64,000 nt of DNA. It comes from Fulvimarina sp039652615 (GTDB lineage Bacteria; Pseudomonadota; Alphaproteobacteria; Rhizobiales; Rhizobiaceae). A program made the position numbers and the translations under genes. Below, one piece after another: positions 37,141-46,540 of the stretch. A model generated the notes under the pieces. It was given only the letters and a program-made list of their open reading frames with translations. It ran no database searches and was not told the origin of the DNA. Position 1 is the stretch's first letter. Each line of letters opens with the position of its first letter. Where the stretch lies: assembly GCF_039652615.1 (NCBI RefSeq), contig NZ_JBDJAC010000001.1:558001-622000 (forward strand), in the 5' to 3' direction.

Positions 37141-38322
37141 TCAGGTCTTACCCGGCATCAGGCCGAGGGAAATCAGCCGCTGTTTCAACTTTGTCTTGTA
37201 GTCCGGTGGGATACGCGGCTTGATGTGTTGGTGAAGCATGATCTCGCCTGCAACTGATGGAAGGTGGAAAAGCGCTGCGGGCACCCCCTTTCGGACGAGA
37301 TGCAGTGTCGCATAGTCTTCCTGCGGCATGTTCCAGTTTCGGTGCCAGGATGCCGCGCTCATATGATTGAGTTCGAACAGATCCGTACGCTCATAGGCCG
37401 CCGCGTTTACCTCGCCGGTGAGCAGTGTACCGGGCTGATAGGCGGAATAGTCTTCGTCGAAGGCAATGCGCGGCAAGACGAGCGATCCACCACATCGGAT
37501 ACCGAGGCCCGCCGCGATGAGGCGTCCGTCGAGCTTGATGAGATGCCATTCGAGTCGTTGGCGTTGGGCGAAATTGCGAACGAGAGAACGGAAGAACGCT
37601 GTTTCGCTCGGTCGTTGCAAAAGGGAGGTCCCGGCTTCGCCTTTCCAACCGGAATTCTCGAGCTCGAGAAAGGGTTGGAGCCAGCTCTCGTCCGCTGCTG
37701 GGCCCGTCAGGAACTCCACACTTACTTCGCCGATGGCGTCGAGCTTCTTGCGGTAACGTTTCAGGTTCCGCCTGAGATTGCTGCCGAGCTGGTTCTGATA
37801 GGCCGCGGAACCGATAGTCAGATCGATCTTGTCGAACGGAAAGGTTCGGCCCCGGATCGGGACATGGCCCGGCACCCCACCCGATATGGCACGCCAGATC
37901 GGTGAGTTGCCTCGGGCGGCTGGAAGGGCGAGCCCGAGGTGTCGCGGTTCTGCGCACCGCGCTTCCTCAAGAAGGGCGGCAAGGGCAGACGCCGCATGTC
38001 CCCTTGAGAGAATGACGTCGCCAGAATTGGTCAGATTGTCGAAGGGCGCGTGAAGAATCGGAAACAATCGCCCGAGGACCGGATGCGGCTTGACGATGAC
38101 GGGGAGCACGCCGACGAGTTCGTCATCGAGATAGGCAAAGCTGCAGAACCATCGCTCGCGCTTCGTGACCCGGTGCTCGAAATAGGCCAGCACCCAGCCG
38201 GGCAAGAGCAGTGGAAGGCCCTGAGGCGCATCCCAGGCCAGCCGATCCCATGCGTCGACATGCTCCGAGAGCTGCGCAAGGTCTCGAACTGTGAAGGTCC
38301 TGATCCGTCTTTCATCCTGCAT
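37141..38322 (-). CDS. CelD/BcsL-family GNAT acyltransferase (first copy)
   Basis: 393-residue cytosolic protein with an N-acyltransferase fold of the CelD/BcsL type (often found in cellulose and exopolysaccharide loci). Visible family features are an N-terminal region with YLDDELVGVLPVIVKPHP, the central SNLRRNLKRYRKKLDAIG, and the C-terminal GNAT half with LEWHLIKLDGRLIAAGLGIR and YQPGTLLTGEVNAAAYERTD. A role in acylating a sugar precursor is inferred from family context. It is the last gene in the minus-strand EPS series. Confidence 0.82.
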   Translation of the reverse strand: MQDERRIRTFTVRDLAQLSEHVDAWDRLAWDAPQGLPLLLPGWVLAYFEHRVTKRERWFCSFAYLDDELVGVLPVIVKPHPVLGRLFPILHAPFDNLTNSGDVILSRGHAASALAALLEEARCAEPRHLGLALPAARGNSPIWRAISGGVPGHVPIRGRTFPFDKIDLTIGSAAYQNQLGSNLRRNLKRYRKKLDAIGEVSVEFLTGPAADESWLQPFLELENSGWKGEAGTSLLQRPSETAFFRSLVRNFAQRQRLEWHLIKLDGRLIAAGLGIRCGGSLVLPRIAFDEDYSAYQPGTLLTGEVNAAAYERTDLFELNHMSAASWHRNWNMPQEDYATLHLVRKGVPAALFHLPSVAGEIMLHQHIKPRIPPDYKTKLKQRLISLGLMPGKT

Positions 38323-38469
38323 TCTGGATCTCTTTTCTTTGCGACACGCAATTCAGGTGAAGATCAGCCGGCGCGATACCGCCACACGTAGATATCCGGC
38401 GCTGTAAACGCTCAAATACCGAACTTGATGTGTGAGGTCGGAAAGACCGGTGTTCGTCTCGGCCGGGCA

Positions 38470-39789
38470 TCATGCGAACCCCGGTGTCGGTGACCAGTTG
38501 CCTGCGTGGTTGCGGCGTCTCATCGACCGCTCGATACCCTGAACCGCGAGTGTCAGACCGAGAACGACCCAGAGATTTGCGGCGACATAGGATATTCCGG
38601 AGACTGCATCGACGGCGATGACCGCCAGAAGGGTCATGCGGAAGCCGGCAGACAGCCTGGTGAGCTCAGTTGGCTGGTCCTGCGTGGTGCCGCGCCCAAG
38701 TCCCCCGATGAGCGCGTAGCCGAGGAGAGCGAAGAAGCTTAGAAGGCCGACGATCCCGATGTGGAAAAGCAATGCGCCGAACAGGTCGTAAGAGGCCAGT
38801 TCGTCCCAGCCATGGCCGAACAAAGGCTGCCGGTCGAAGCTCTCCAGAGCAGCGAGGACGGTGCCGAGGCGATCGTAGAACGAGCCGCTCGAGGCCTTTC
38901 CCGCGGTCACTGACCAGAGGGTACGGATGAAGTCCGGGTTGACGATACTGAGAAGAGCAACGCCCAGCACCGCGCCCGCAAGGAGAGGGATCAGCCTGCG
39001 CATGTCCGAGGCCACCCAGAGCGAGGCGAGCACCGCAAGGCCGATGTAAGCGCTGGTCGAGGTGGAGAGGAAGGCGGTCGCCCCGATGAAACATGCAGCG
39101 CCGTAGAAGGCGAGCCTGCGTCGTCCCGTCTCCACTTCCGCGGTGAAGAGCGCGATACCGGTGGCCGCGACAGCATATCGTGCGAAGAACGAGGGCTCGA
39201 TGGCGACAGCACTGATCCGCGTGACGCCCTTGATGTTCTGGTCGAAGAAATCAGCCGAGTCGCTGATCGAATTGTTGAACAGGAATGCGGGATATTGAAA
39301 GCCGATCGTGCCGGAGGCGAACTGCAGAAGGCCCCAGGCGGCAACGAAGACAGCGCTGACGACGAAGACGTCGATCGCCGTGATCAGCCGGTCCGGCGTC
39401 GATACGAAGAAGGCAACGATGGCCGTGATCAGGAGCCCGTCAAGTGCAATCGCTGCCTGGGTGAGGTTGGAGAGGGTGGCCTGGCTGTCAAGGACTTTCG
39501 TGAAGATCGACAGGACGATCGAGGTAAAGAAAAGGATGAGCAGAATGCTGATGGTCGCAGCATGGCCGGTTCGTGGAATGGTGAGCGCACCGAAAAGAAA
39601 GAGAAGTCCGGCGATTGCCGACAGCCAATGGGTCGGCTGGAGACCGAACGTGAAGGCGCTCACATTGACGAGCGCCGTGCCGGAGAAGGCCGTGAATGCG
39701 ATGAGGAGGTAGACGATCCAATTCGGCGCGACGAAGGCCAGAACCAGGGTCAGAGGGAGCAGGATATATCCGGCAAGCGTCAGCGTCAT
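38470..39789 (-). CDS. Wzy/O-antigen-ligase-like polymerase
   Basis: 439 residues, almost all membrane: about 11-12 helices can be counted. A larger periplasmic loop (about 295-335) contains ALESFDRQPLFGHGWDELAS, the pattern of the Wzy_C/O-antigen ligase domain. It follows the Wzz-like gene by only 7 bases, so the two are co-transcribed. It probably polymerises flipped repeat units in the periplasm. Ligase versus polymerase cannot be told from sequence; the EPS context favours polymerase. Confidence 0.85.
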   Translation of the reverse strand: MTLTLAGYILLPLTLVLAFVAPNWIVYLLIAFTAFSGTALVNVSAFTFGLQPTHWLSAIAGLLFLFGALTIPRTGHAATISILLILFFTSIVLSIFTKVLDSQATLSNLTQAAIALDGLLITAIVAFFVSTPDRLITAIDVFVVSAVFVAAWGLLQFASGTIGFQYPAFLFNNSISDSADFFDQNIKGVTRISAVAIEPSFFARYAVAATGIALFTAEVETGRRRLAFYGAACFIGATAFLSTSTSAYIGLAVLASLWVASDMRRLIPLLAGAVLGVALLSIVNPDFIRTLWSVTAGKASSGSFYDRLGTVLAALESFDRQPLFGHGWDELASYDLFGALLFHIGIVGLLSFFALLGYALIGGLGRGTTQDQPTELTRLSAGFRMTLLAVIAVDAVSGISYVAANLWVVLGLTLAVQGIERSMRRRNHAGNWSPTPGFA

Positions 39790-39796
39790 CGGATCA

Positions 39797-41293
39797 TCAC
39801 TCGGCCGCCGCGATGGTTTCGCGAAGCGAGCGTCTCAGACGAGCACCGTCCTCGGCATAACCGTGATCGCGTCTGGATGAGTCTGACGGCGTCTTCGGCA
39901 CCGTGCGGGGCTGACGGCTCGCGGCCGCAAGCTGCTCGGTGACGATGACGAGAACGAGACCGACCAGGATGCCGATCGTGCCAGCAAGGGTGAGAACGAG
40001 AATGGATTTCGGATGGGTCGGCTCGAACGGAGGCTCTGCGGACGAGATGACCCTGATACCGGCAACGAAGAGATCGGCCTTCTGGATGCGCTCAAGCATC
40101 GTCTCGCGCTTCAGGAGTTCGGAATAGACCGTCGCCGTCGCATCGGCCCGACGATCGAGTTCAGAGGCCTTGAGTTCATTTCGTTCTGCCGTGGCGATCC
40201 GGTTTTCGATCTTCGTGATCGATTGCAGGATGCGGCGCTGTTCGTCAGAGCTTGCAGACGCCGTCTGACGCATCGACGAAACGACGGTGTCGGTTTCGGC
40301 GCGCAGGCCGGCATCGATCTCTTCGAGCTGAGATCGCAGACGCTTGATACGCGGGTGTCGCTCCCCAAGGCTTGTGCTTGCACTGTTCAGTTCGGCGGCG
40401 AGAGCCGAGCGGCGGCTTTTCAGCTGCTGTACGGAGGGCGAGGACAGCACCGTCGAGGCGGCGTCCGAGGTTTCGGGCGAAACAGAGTTGAGCATCCCGA
40501 TCCGAGATTGCATCTCGGCTTCGTTACCACGGACCTCGGCAAGCTTGCGGTTGAGCGAGGCGAGCTGCTGGACGAGAGCCGTTGACCCGCCTTCACCGAA
40601 GAGATTGTTGTCTTCGCGGAACCGGCGGGCCTCTTCCTGCTGGAGTTGCAGTTCTTCCCTAAGGCCCTGGACCTCGAACGATAGCGGCGAGACCGCATCC
40701 GCGTTGACAGTCGCTGCGCGGCCCTTGGCCTGTTCGACGGCAATCGCGGCTATGTCGTTCGCGACCTTTGCCGCAAGTTCCGGGTCTTCGGAGGTGAAGG
40801 CGATCCTGACGATGGCCGTGAGGCCGATTTGCGAGACCGAAATCGCTTCAGAGATCGTCTGCTTAATGCGAATCTCGTTCTGAGCCTCGCTCAACGAGCG
40901 CTGCTTCATGCCGAAGAGGACCTGCAATCGATCGCGCAAAGTAGGGCGCTCTGGCGCCAGCTTTTCGAGTTCGTTCGGAGAGAGCTGCTTGATCAGGAGG
41001 TTGACGACGCGCGGAGCGCGAATCGCTTCAATCTGGGTCTGAACGACTTCCGTCGCCTGATAGGTGTTGCCCGCTGTCCGTTCAGCAATGGCATCGCCGC
41101 TCTCTCCGGTAACCTCGATCAGAGATGTGGCTGTGTAAGTCGGTTCGGTCACGACGATGTAAGCTGCGGCGAGCGCCAACGCGATCGCCAGGCTCGCAAC
41201 GAGGATCGGCCATCGCCGGAGACCGCGCAGGACCAGGGCAAAGACGGAGATCTGCTGTGTCGCCTGATCCTCTTTCGTTCTGCTCATCCTCAT
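39797..41293 (-). CDS. Wzz/GumC-like polysaccharide co-polymerase (chain-length determinant)
   Basis: 498 residues. An N-terminal membrane helix (WPILVASLAIALALAAAYIV, about 29-48) and a C-terminal one (ILVLTLAGTIGILVGLVLVI) flank a periplasmic domain with long coiled coils (about 210-410). EPPFEPTHPKS is the Pro-rich stretch before the second helix. There is no C-terminal BY-kinase domain, so it is a PCP2b/GumC-like form without kinase. GGGGAG lies 7 bases before ATG 41293. An AT-rich promoter-like stretch precedes it. Confidence 0.88.
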   Translation of the reverse strand: MRMSRTKEDQATQQISVFALVLRGLRRWPILVASLAIALALAAAYIVVTEPTYTATSLIEVTGESGDAIAERTAGNTYQATEVVQTQIEAIRAPRVVNLLIKQLSPNELEKLAPERPTLRDRLQVLFGMKQRSLSEAQNEIRIKQTISEAISVSQIGLTAIVRIAFTSEDPELAAKVANDIAAIAVEQAKGRAATVNADAVSPLSFEVQGLREELQLQQEEARRFREDNNLFGEGGSTALVQQLASLNRKLAEVRGNEAEMQSRIGMLNSVSPETSDAASTVLSSPSVQQLKSRRSALAAELNSASTSLGERHPRIKRLRSQLEEIDAGLRAETDTVVSSMRQTASASSDEQRRILQSITKIENRIATAERNELKASELDRRADATATVYSELLKRETMLERIQKADLFVAGIRVISSAEPPFEPTHPKSILVLTLAGTIGILVGLVLVIVTEQLAAASRQPRTVPKTPSDSSRRDHGYAEDGARLRRSLRETIAAAE

Positions 41294-41504
41294 CGCCCAT
41301 CTCCCCTTCGAGACTGGAACCGGTTTAGACCCGCCTGATGCAACTCCGATAAGGTCCCGTCGGCCCCGGGGCTGCGCGCGTTGTGTCGATCTGCGGAGCG
41401 GACCGACTCAAGCAAAAATCCAGAATATGCTTTCCAACCAAATATATATCGAGGTTGAAAGAGGCAAACAAAGTGTTAACTCATAATTAACGCTTAAAGA
41501 TTGA
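41294..41504 (-). promoter_or_regulatory. AT-rich probable promoter of the wzz-wzy-acyltransferase block
   Basis: About 41440-41505 is strongly AT-rich (CCAAATATATATCG, TTAACTCATAATTAACGC) in a GC-rich region. It lies between the deacetylase stop and the Wzz-like start on the minus strand. A promoter or UP-like element is inferred from composition only. Confidence 0.4.
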
Positions 41505-42662
41505 CTAAAAATGATGGCTTTTGCGAGCCTTTACTTGAATTGTGTCGGCCATGATCGGTTGACCGCCGCGCGACGTGAGACACCGATGCGCTCCGCGCTT
41601 CTGGGCCGCCAGATCGGAAACTGCATTCCGGTTGGGGTTGAGTGATCCACGCGGAAGAAGGAACGGGGCCTCGCCATGATCGGCAAAGAGGCTTCCCTTT
41701 CGCGTGCTGAGACCGGATCTGAAGCCCGAGGCCTTCACGATTTCCGCATCCCGCGGCCCGCAGGATTTCGGATCTCCATGGGGATAGCTGAAATGCGCCA
41801 CTTCCTGGCCCGTTACCTCGACGAGAAAATTTCGATTGCCGCAAATCTCTGTTCTCACCGCCCGCTCGTCGAGACCGGAGAGCGGGCGGTGGGTCTCCGT
41901 ATGTCCGCCGATGGTCACCAGTGGGCTTTGCGCGAGGGTCCGGAGTTCTTCTGCCGAGAGCGCATCCTGATCGAGAAGATCTTGAGGCCTGATGTCGTGG
42001 CGATCGAAGGTTGGTGCGAGCAGGGCCCGACGGTCCGTCACATCGTCTTCCACCCAGCGGGTCATCACCCGCAAGGCTGCGCACTTCTCCTTAAATGTCC
42101 GGCTGGCCAATGTTAGTCGCAGGGAATCGAAATGAACGCTGGCATTGCGCCGGACGAGAAGCTTCAGGCCCTCCCACCAATAGTTCAATGTCCGCTCGAT
42201 CATCCCGCTCGTGACATAGACGCTGAACGGCGCAGCATGTCGTTCGAAAAGCGGCAGAGCGTGGGATAGATTGTCCCGGTATCCGTCGTCGAAGGTGAAG
42301 ACGACGAAGCGGCGATGATCGTCCTCGTCGCAAAGACGGACAAGAGCCTCGTCCATCGTGACGATGTCGATGCGCTCGCGTCGGCAGTAGGACAGCACCC
42401 CATCCAGCGCTTTCGTCTCGAAACAGATGTCTTGGTAGAGATGGTCGCTCGCCGACGGCACGATCCGATGCAGCATGACGGCGAGACCCTTGCCGCCGTA
42501 ACGTCTGTCGACGAGGTGTGAGAGGGGAGGAACGCCGGAAAGACCGTTGAGGAAGCCGATCAACCTGTGCGATGCGACCGATGGCGCTTTGGTAGGCCGG
42601 GCTTGTTCCGGCTGAATCTGATGCCCCTCCCGGGCGCTCTGCTGCAACCCCGCGGCACTCAT
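41505..42662 (-). CDS. Polysaccharide deacetylase (NodB-like, CE4)
   Basis: 385 residues. The NodB-homology domain shows VVFTFDDGYRDNLSHAL (catalytic Asp and metal Asp), TIGGHTETHRPLSGLDE with the metal His residues, and VAHFSYPHGDPKSCG. No signal peptide is seen, so it may act in the cytosol on lipid-linked intermediates or be exported by another route. The start overlaps the stop of the acyltransferase gene by 4 bases. It probably removes acetyl groups from an amino sugar or O-acetyl groups in the EPS repeat; the substrate is unknown. Confidence 0.87.
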   Translation of the reverse strand: MSAAGLQQSAREGHQIQPEQARPTKAPSVASHRLIGFLNGLSGVPPLSHLVDRRYGGKGLAVMLHRIVPSASDHLYQDICFETKALDGVLSYCRRERIDIVTMDEALVRLCDEDDHRRFVVFTFDDGYRDNLSHALPLFERHAAPFSVYVTSGMIERTLNYWWEGLKLLVRRNASVHFDSLRLTLASRTFKEKCAALRVMTRWVEDDVTDRRALLAPTFDRHDIRPQDLLDQDALSAEELRTLAQSPLVTIGGHTETHRPLSGLDERAVRTEICGNRNFLVEVTGQEVAHFSYPHGDPKSCGPRDAEIVKASGFRSGLSTRKGSLFADHGEAPFLLPRGSLNPNRNAVSDLAAQKRGAHRCLTSRGGQPIMADTIQVKARKSHHF

Positions 42663-43858
42663 TTGTCCGCCATCCCGGATTTTGCGCCTCGGCGGGCCAC
42701 AGCATCGTTGATGTGTTTGCGGAGTTTCTTCGCATTCTCCAACATGACGGGACTGGTTCGAAGGGCCGCTTTAACCCGCCGCCGCGTCCATTCGATCCCG
42801 TTTATTCGCGAACAGTGAAGACGACCCCGAAGTGTGGCCGCATATCGCGCGCGGTGCAGCGCGATCCGATGGTTTTCCCAGGAGAATTTGTAGGCCTCGT
42901 CGCCCCAGGTGAAGTCCAGGAGACGGACGTGGTTGTCTGCACACCAGGCGAGCGTGTCCTGGAGATAAAGCAGACCGATCGACTCACGCGGGAACCGATC
43001 CGCGTCGAAGGCCGACAACAGCATGCAGATCCAGTCGCCGCGCCGGATATTGAAGCTCATGGAGATTGGTTCGCCATTGAAAGAGATGGCAGCCATATGG
43101 GCCAGACCATCCCATTGGTTCGCCGCCAGCTTCGTATAAAATGCCGCATAAGCAGGCTCGTCGAACAAATCCTTCACGCCCGTGTCGCGGTAGCGTTTCG
43201 ATTTGAATTCGACGACCCGTGCAATGATATCGCATGCTTCCTGCTTCGATCGAGCAGGCGAATAGCTGAGCTCCCCTCGGCGCTCCAGGCCACGTCGCCT
43301 TCGGCCAAGATATTTCAGCAGATTCTTCGACCGGCTCTTTTGATAACTCTCGAAGCCTTCCGACAGATCGGTGGCAAAAGCCATTTCGTGGATCGTCGTG
43401 GAAAGGGCGAGAAGAGGATTGCGAACACCCTCGATTTCGGCAGGCATCTTCGGAAGCTCGACGACATCGAATGGACCGACGAGCTCCTCGATCATTTGCC
43501 AAAGTCCGAGAAAGCGGCTTGGCGTCATCGCCTCGGCAAAACCCCGATCGATCACGGGAGCGAAATAGTCGGCCACCTTGAAGTCAGGCGCCGTCAATGT
43601 CGTCATGCCGCCGTTTTCGACGAGAACGAGCGGAAGGATCATCTGTGGTTTCCCGGAGCCGTCCTTGACAAGGACGATGCGCGGGACCGCGCCCTTAGCC
43701 TTCCCGACCGTCTCCAGGAGCGTCGAGACGAACGCATGAGACTGGAACGGTGTCGCCGCGCCTGAAGCTTCAAGATCCTTCCACTGGTCCGCAATCTCTT
43801 CGCAACGATCGTAGATCCCGATCATGGTGCCGTTCATGCTGGTCCTGGAGCTATGCAT
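42659..43858 (-). CDS. CelD/BcsL-family GNAT acyltransferase (second copy)
   Basis: 399 residues from ATG 43858, which has GGAGG seven bases upstream; the longer frame to 43909 overlaps the flippase gene without a better site. It shares the CelD-type pattern (SRSKNLLKYLGRRRRGLERR; GLAHMAAISFNGEPISMSFN; FTWGDEAYKFSWENH). It is only distantly similar to the 37.1-kb copy by eye, so the two may modify different positions. It overlaps the flippase stop by 8 bases and the deacetylase start by 4, which points to one transcript. Confidence 0.82.
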   Translation of the reverse strand: MHSSRTSMNGTMIGIYDRCEEIADQWKDLEASGAATPFQSHAFVSTLLETVGKAKGAVPRIVLVKDGSGKPQMILPLVLVENGGMTTLTAPDFKVADYFAPVIDRGFAEAMTPSRFLGLWQMIEELVGPFDVVELPKMPAEIEGVRNPLLALSTTIHEMAFATDLSEGFESYQKSRSKNLLKYLGRRRRGLERRGELSYSPARSKQEACDIIARVVEFKSKRYRDTGVKDLFDEPAYAAFYTKLAANQWDGLAHMAAISFNGEPISMSFNIRRGDWICMLLSAFDADRFPRESIGLLYLQDTLAWCADNHVRLLDFTWGDEAYKFSWENHRIALHRARYAATLRGRLHCSRINGIEWTRRRVKAALRTSPVMLENAKKLRKHINDAVARRGAKSGMADK

Positions 43859-45389
43859 TGCGTTTCCTCCACGAGGGTGGGATGCCGACGGATTGCTGCG
43901 TGAATTCAATCGCTTGGATTATGAAGGATCGTGCGAAGAGGGCGATGAAGGCGAGATACAGAACGCCGCTGATCGCAAACAGAAAGGCAAAGTGCATCGG
44001 CCTCTCCAGATCGTCGATCGTCGGCATACTCGAAAGCAGGAGGAGAACCAGAGCAAGCGCCGCGCCTCCGATCGCGCCTGCCGACAGGGTGAGGGCGATC
44101 TCGCCGATCGGCCGACCGAAGAGCCGACTGAAGACCACGGCAGCCACGGGGAGATAAAGCCAGGCCCGCACGACGAGCGCCATGAGGCATACGTAGAGAC
44201 CGATGGGGAGCAGGGTGACGAGGATGATCGCGTCGAATATGACCGCGGTTGCAAACATCCAGAAATTGACGTGCGCACAACCGATTGCACGGAAGGAAAT
44301 ACCGAAAAGGTAGACCATCAGAAACGCGAGGCCTGCGACCGACAGATAAGGAAGGATGAAGGCCGCTTCGGACCATCGTTCACCGAACATGAGAATGATG
44401 AGATCCGGTCCGATGAGGGCAAGCCCGACGAAAATCGGAAAGGCCAGGATCGCGGTGTTCCGCGCATAGATCAGCAAGACATCGGCGACCTGGTCGCGAT
44501 CCTTCTGAAGCGGGCTGAGAACCGCAAGGATCGATTTCGCCACCCCTTCGCAAAATGTGTCGTTGACGGTCTCAACCACCCGATGCGCGATGGCGTAAAA
44601 TCCGAGAATGGTCGGGCCGAGGACCATCCCGATAATGAGCCGATCGGTATTGTAGCGCGCGAAATAGGTGAGGCGGAACGCGATCGTATTGGCCCAGAAG
44701 GCAAACAGCGTGCGCGCAATCGAGAAGCGGAATATCAATCTTGGCCGCCAACCTGCGCCGATCCATGCGAGGCCAGACTTCAGAAAGGTCACGACAATCT
44801 GGTTGGCGACCAGTGCCCAGATGCCCCATCCGAGGAGTGCCAGTGCGATCGCACTCGCCCCGGCAATGATTTGCGCAGCGACGGCAATCTTGATCGAGCG
44901 TTGAAAGTCGAGGCGCTTCTCCAAGATCGCAAGTGGAATATTGCCGAGTGTGCCGAGAAGCGTTGCGAACACCAAAACCCGCAACACCGGTACAAGATCC
45001 TGCGAGCCGAGCAGAGATGCGATGGGCTGTGCCAACACGAACGCGGACGCAACCAGAATGATGGCGAGACCGACATCCATGAAGAAGGCCGTCGAAAGCA
45101 TCTCCTCGCTCGGATCGGACCGCTGAATGACGACTTCGCCCATCGCCTTGTCGACAAATGCCCCGATGAACATCTGGACGATGAGCGCAAGCGCGAAATG
45201 CCCGATATCGATCGGGGCAAGGATCGTCACGAGGACGAGGAAAGTTCCGAGCGAGATGAGCTGGCCGCTCCAGAAGCCGACGGCCGCCCAGCCGATCGCG
45301 CTCGCTGGCTTCTTCTGAGGCGCTGCCGGCTTTTTCGCGGGTGTGATCGTGGACCCGGAGTCAAACGGCTCTTCGAAATTTGCGGTCAT
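43851..45389 (-). CDS. Wzx-like oligosaccharide flippase
   Basis: 512-residue inner-membrane transporter of the MOP/PST family that turns lipid-linked repeat units to the periplasmic face. About 14 membrane helices are apparent after a 35-residue Pro/Lys-rich cytosolic leader (PAKKPAAPQKKPAS). Family-type segments include GFWSGQLISLGTFLVLVTIL and LRLTYFARYNTDRLIIGMVL-like stretches. It lies between the GT2 and acyltransferase genes in the EPS series. Confidence 0.88.
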   Translation of the reverse strand: MTANFEEPFDSGSTITPAKKPAAPQKKPASAIGWAAVGFWSGQLISLGTFLVLVTILAPIDIGHFALALIVQMFIGAFVDKAMGEVVIQRSDPSEEMLSTAFFMDVGLAIILVASAFVLAQPIASLLGSQDLVPVLRVLVFATLLGTLGNIPLAILEKRLDFQRSIKIAVAAQIIAGASAIALALLGWGIWALVANQIVVTFLKSGLAWIGAGWRPRLIFRFSIARTLFAFWANTIAFRLTYFARYNTDRLIIGMVLGPTILGFYAIAHRVVETVNDTFCEGVAKSILAVLSPLQKDRDQVADVLLIYARNTAILAFPIFVGLALIGPDLIILMFGERWSEAAFILPYLSVAGLAFLMVYLFGISFRAIGCAHVNFWMFATAVIFDAIILVTLLPIGLYVCLMALVVRAWLYLPVAAVVFSRLFGRPIGEIALTLSAGAIGGAALALVLLLLSSMPTIDDLERPMHFAFLFAISGVLYLAFIALFARSFIIQAIEFTQQSVGIPPSWRKRNA

Positions 45390-45516
45390 TCAGCCTCTCC
45401 GCTTTGCCGCACGGGCTGGCGGCGCCGAGGCGTTCCCGGAGACGATGACAATGGCTCGCCGTCGCAGATCTGCCTTGACAGAGGCGGGAGACAACCGCGC
45501 CGGATGGCCAAAACGA

Positions 45517-46362
45517 TCATAGGATGAAATACCGGCGAAGGAGGCGCGGCATCGCACCGATCCATCCGAAAGGACCGACTTCGGCCCACATCAGACGGTT
45601 GTTTGCGACATAGTCCTGATACCAGACTTTGCGCTGCGCCGAGCGCGTGCCGCCCGAGGCATGCTGGCGGTGGATCATGATCGCGTCGCCGCAGTAACGA
45701 CCATAATGGCCCCTGGCCGCCAGTCTCAGCCCCCATTGAGGCCCGTAGCCCCAGGCATTTCCGCGAAAGCGCTCGTCAAAACCTCCGCTTTCCAGAAAGA
45801 GATCGCGGCGGATGGCGAGATTGCCCTCCGCAGGCGCATTGATCACGCAGGAGCCTGGCAGGAAGAAGTTTCCGAACACCACGCCAAGGCCATTCGTCCA
45901 TCCCACAATGCGGCCGCGTAGCTTGGTTTCGCGAGGCAGGAACAGCCCGAATACAGCTTCAGATCCCATGCGTGCGAGTTCGGACATTGGTGAGCGCCAG
46001 CGCGTGGTGTTAACCTCGCGCCCGTAGCAGTATGCGGCTTCCGGATGCTCGCTCATCGTGCCTAGATGGGCTTCCAGCCAACCGTCGCACGGCGTGGCGT
46101 CGTCATCGAGCAGGATGCAGATCTCGGCTGGTGATCGTCTGATCGCGTCGTTGAGGGCAGGGATGAGCGCGGGGGTCTCCCGGTAGTCGACTGTGAAGTT
46201 CGCGCTCCCCATCGTGCGGTAAAGCACGTCTCTTCGATCTTCTCCCTGCAAGGCCACACGAATGGGAAGCTCAGGATAGAGCCGCCGGATCGCGGCCAGT
46301 GTCGAGATCAGGACTTCGAGCCGTCCGAGGCTCGGAATGATGACTTCCGCCTTGATGCTCAT
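45517..46362 (-). CDS. Family 2 glycosyltransferase
   Basis: 281 residues, GT-A fold. AEVIIPSLGRLEVLISTLAA opens the nucleotide-sugar domain, and ICILLDDDATPCDGWLEAHL carries the DXD metal site. The middle region AIRRDLFLESGGFDERFRG is the acceptor-side loop usual in GT2. The C-terminus is Arg/Trp-rich and may touch the membrane. GGAG precedes the ATG by six bases. It probably adds one sugar of the EPS repeat. Confidence 0.88.
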   Translation of the reverse strand: MSIKAEVIIPSLGRLEVLISTLAAIRRLYPELPIRVALQGEDRRDVLYRTMGSANFTVDYRETPALIPALNDAIRRSPAEICILLDDDATPCDGWLEAHLGTMSEHPEAAYCYGREVNTTRWRSPMSELARMGSEAVFGLFLPRETKLRGRIVGWTNGLGVVFGNFFLPGSCVINAPAEGNLAIRRDLFLESGGFDERFRGNAWGYGPQWGLRLAARGHYGRYCGDAIMIHRQHASGGTRSAQRKVWYQDYVANNRLMWAEVGPFGWIGAMPRLLRRYFIL

Positions 46363-46540
46363 TGGGCACTCCAGGTTCTGCCACGTCGGCGATCGTTAGT
46401 GGACGCGCCTCGGGTCGGGTGCGATGTTTCGAGGGGATAGGTGATGAACCTGCCGGCACAGGCAGGGACAGGCGAGCGCGAGCACACGATTCCGTTTGCG
46501 CTTTGAGATGCGCGTTCGTCCGACTGGATGAGAAAACGGC

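Noticed and set aside
43824..45527. 567-codon plus-strand frame opposite the flippase
   Set aside because: Reverse complement of hydrophobic codons gives a charged Glu/Asp/Arg-rich shadow; no family.
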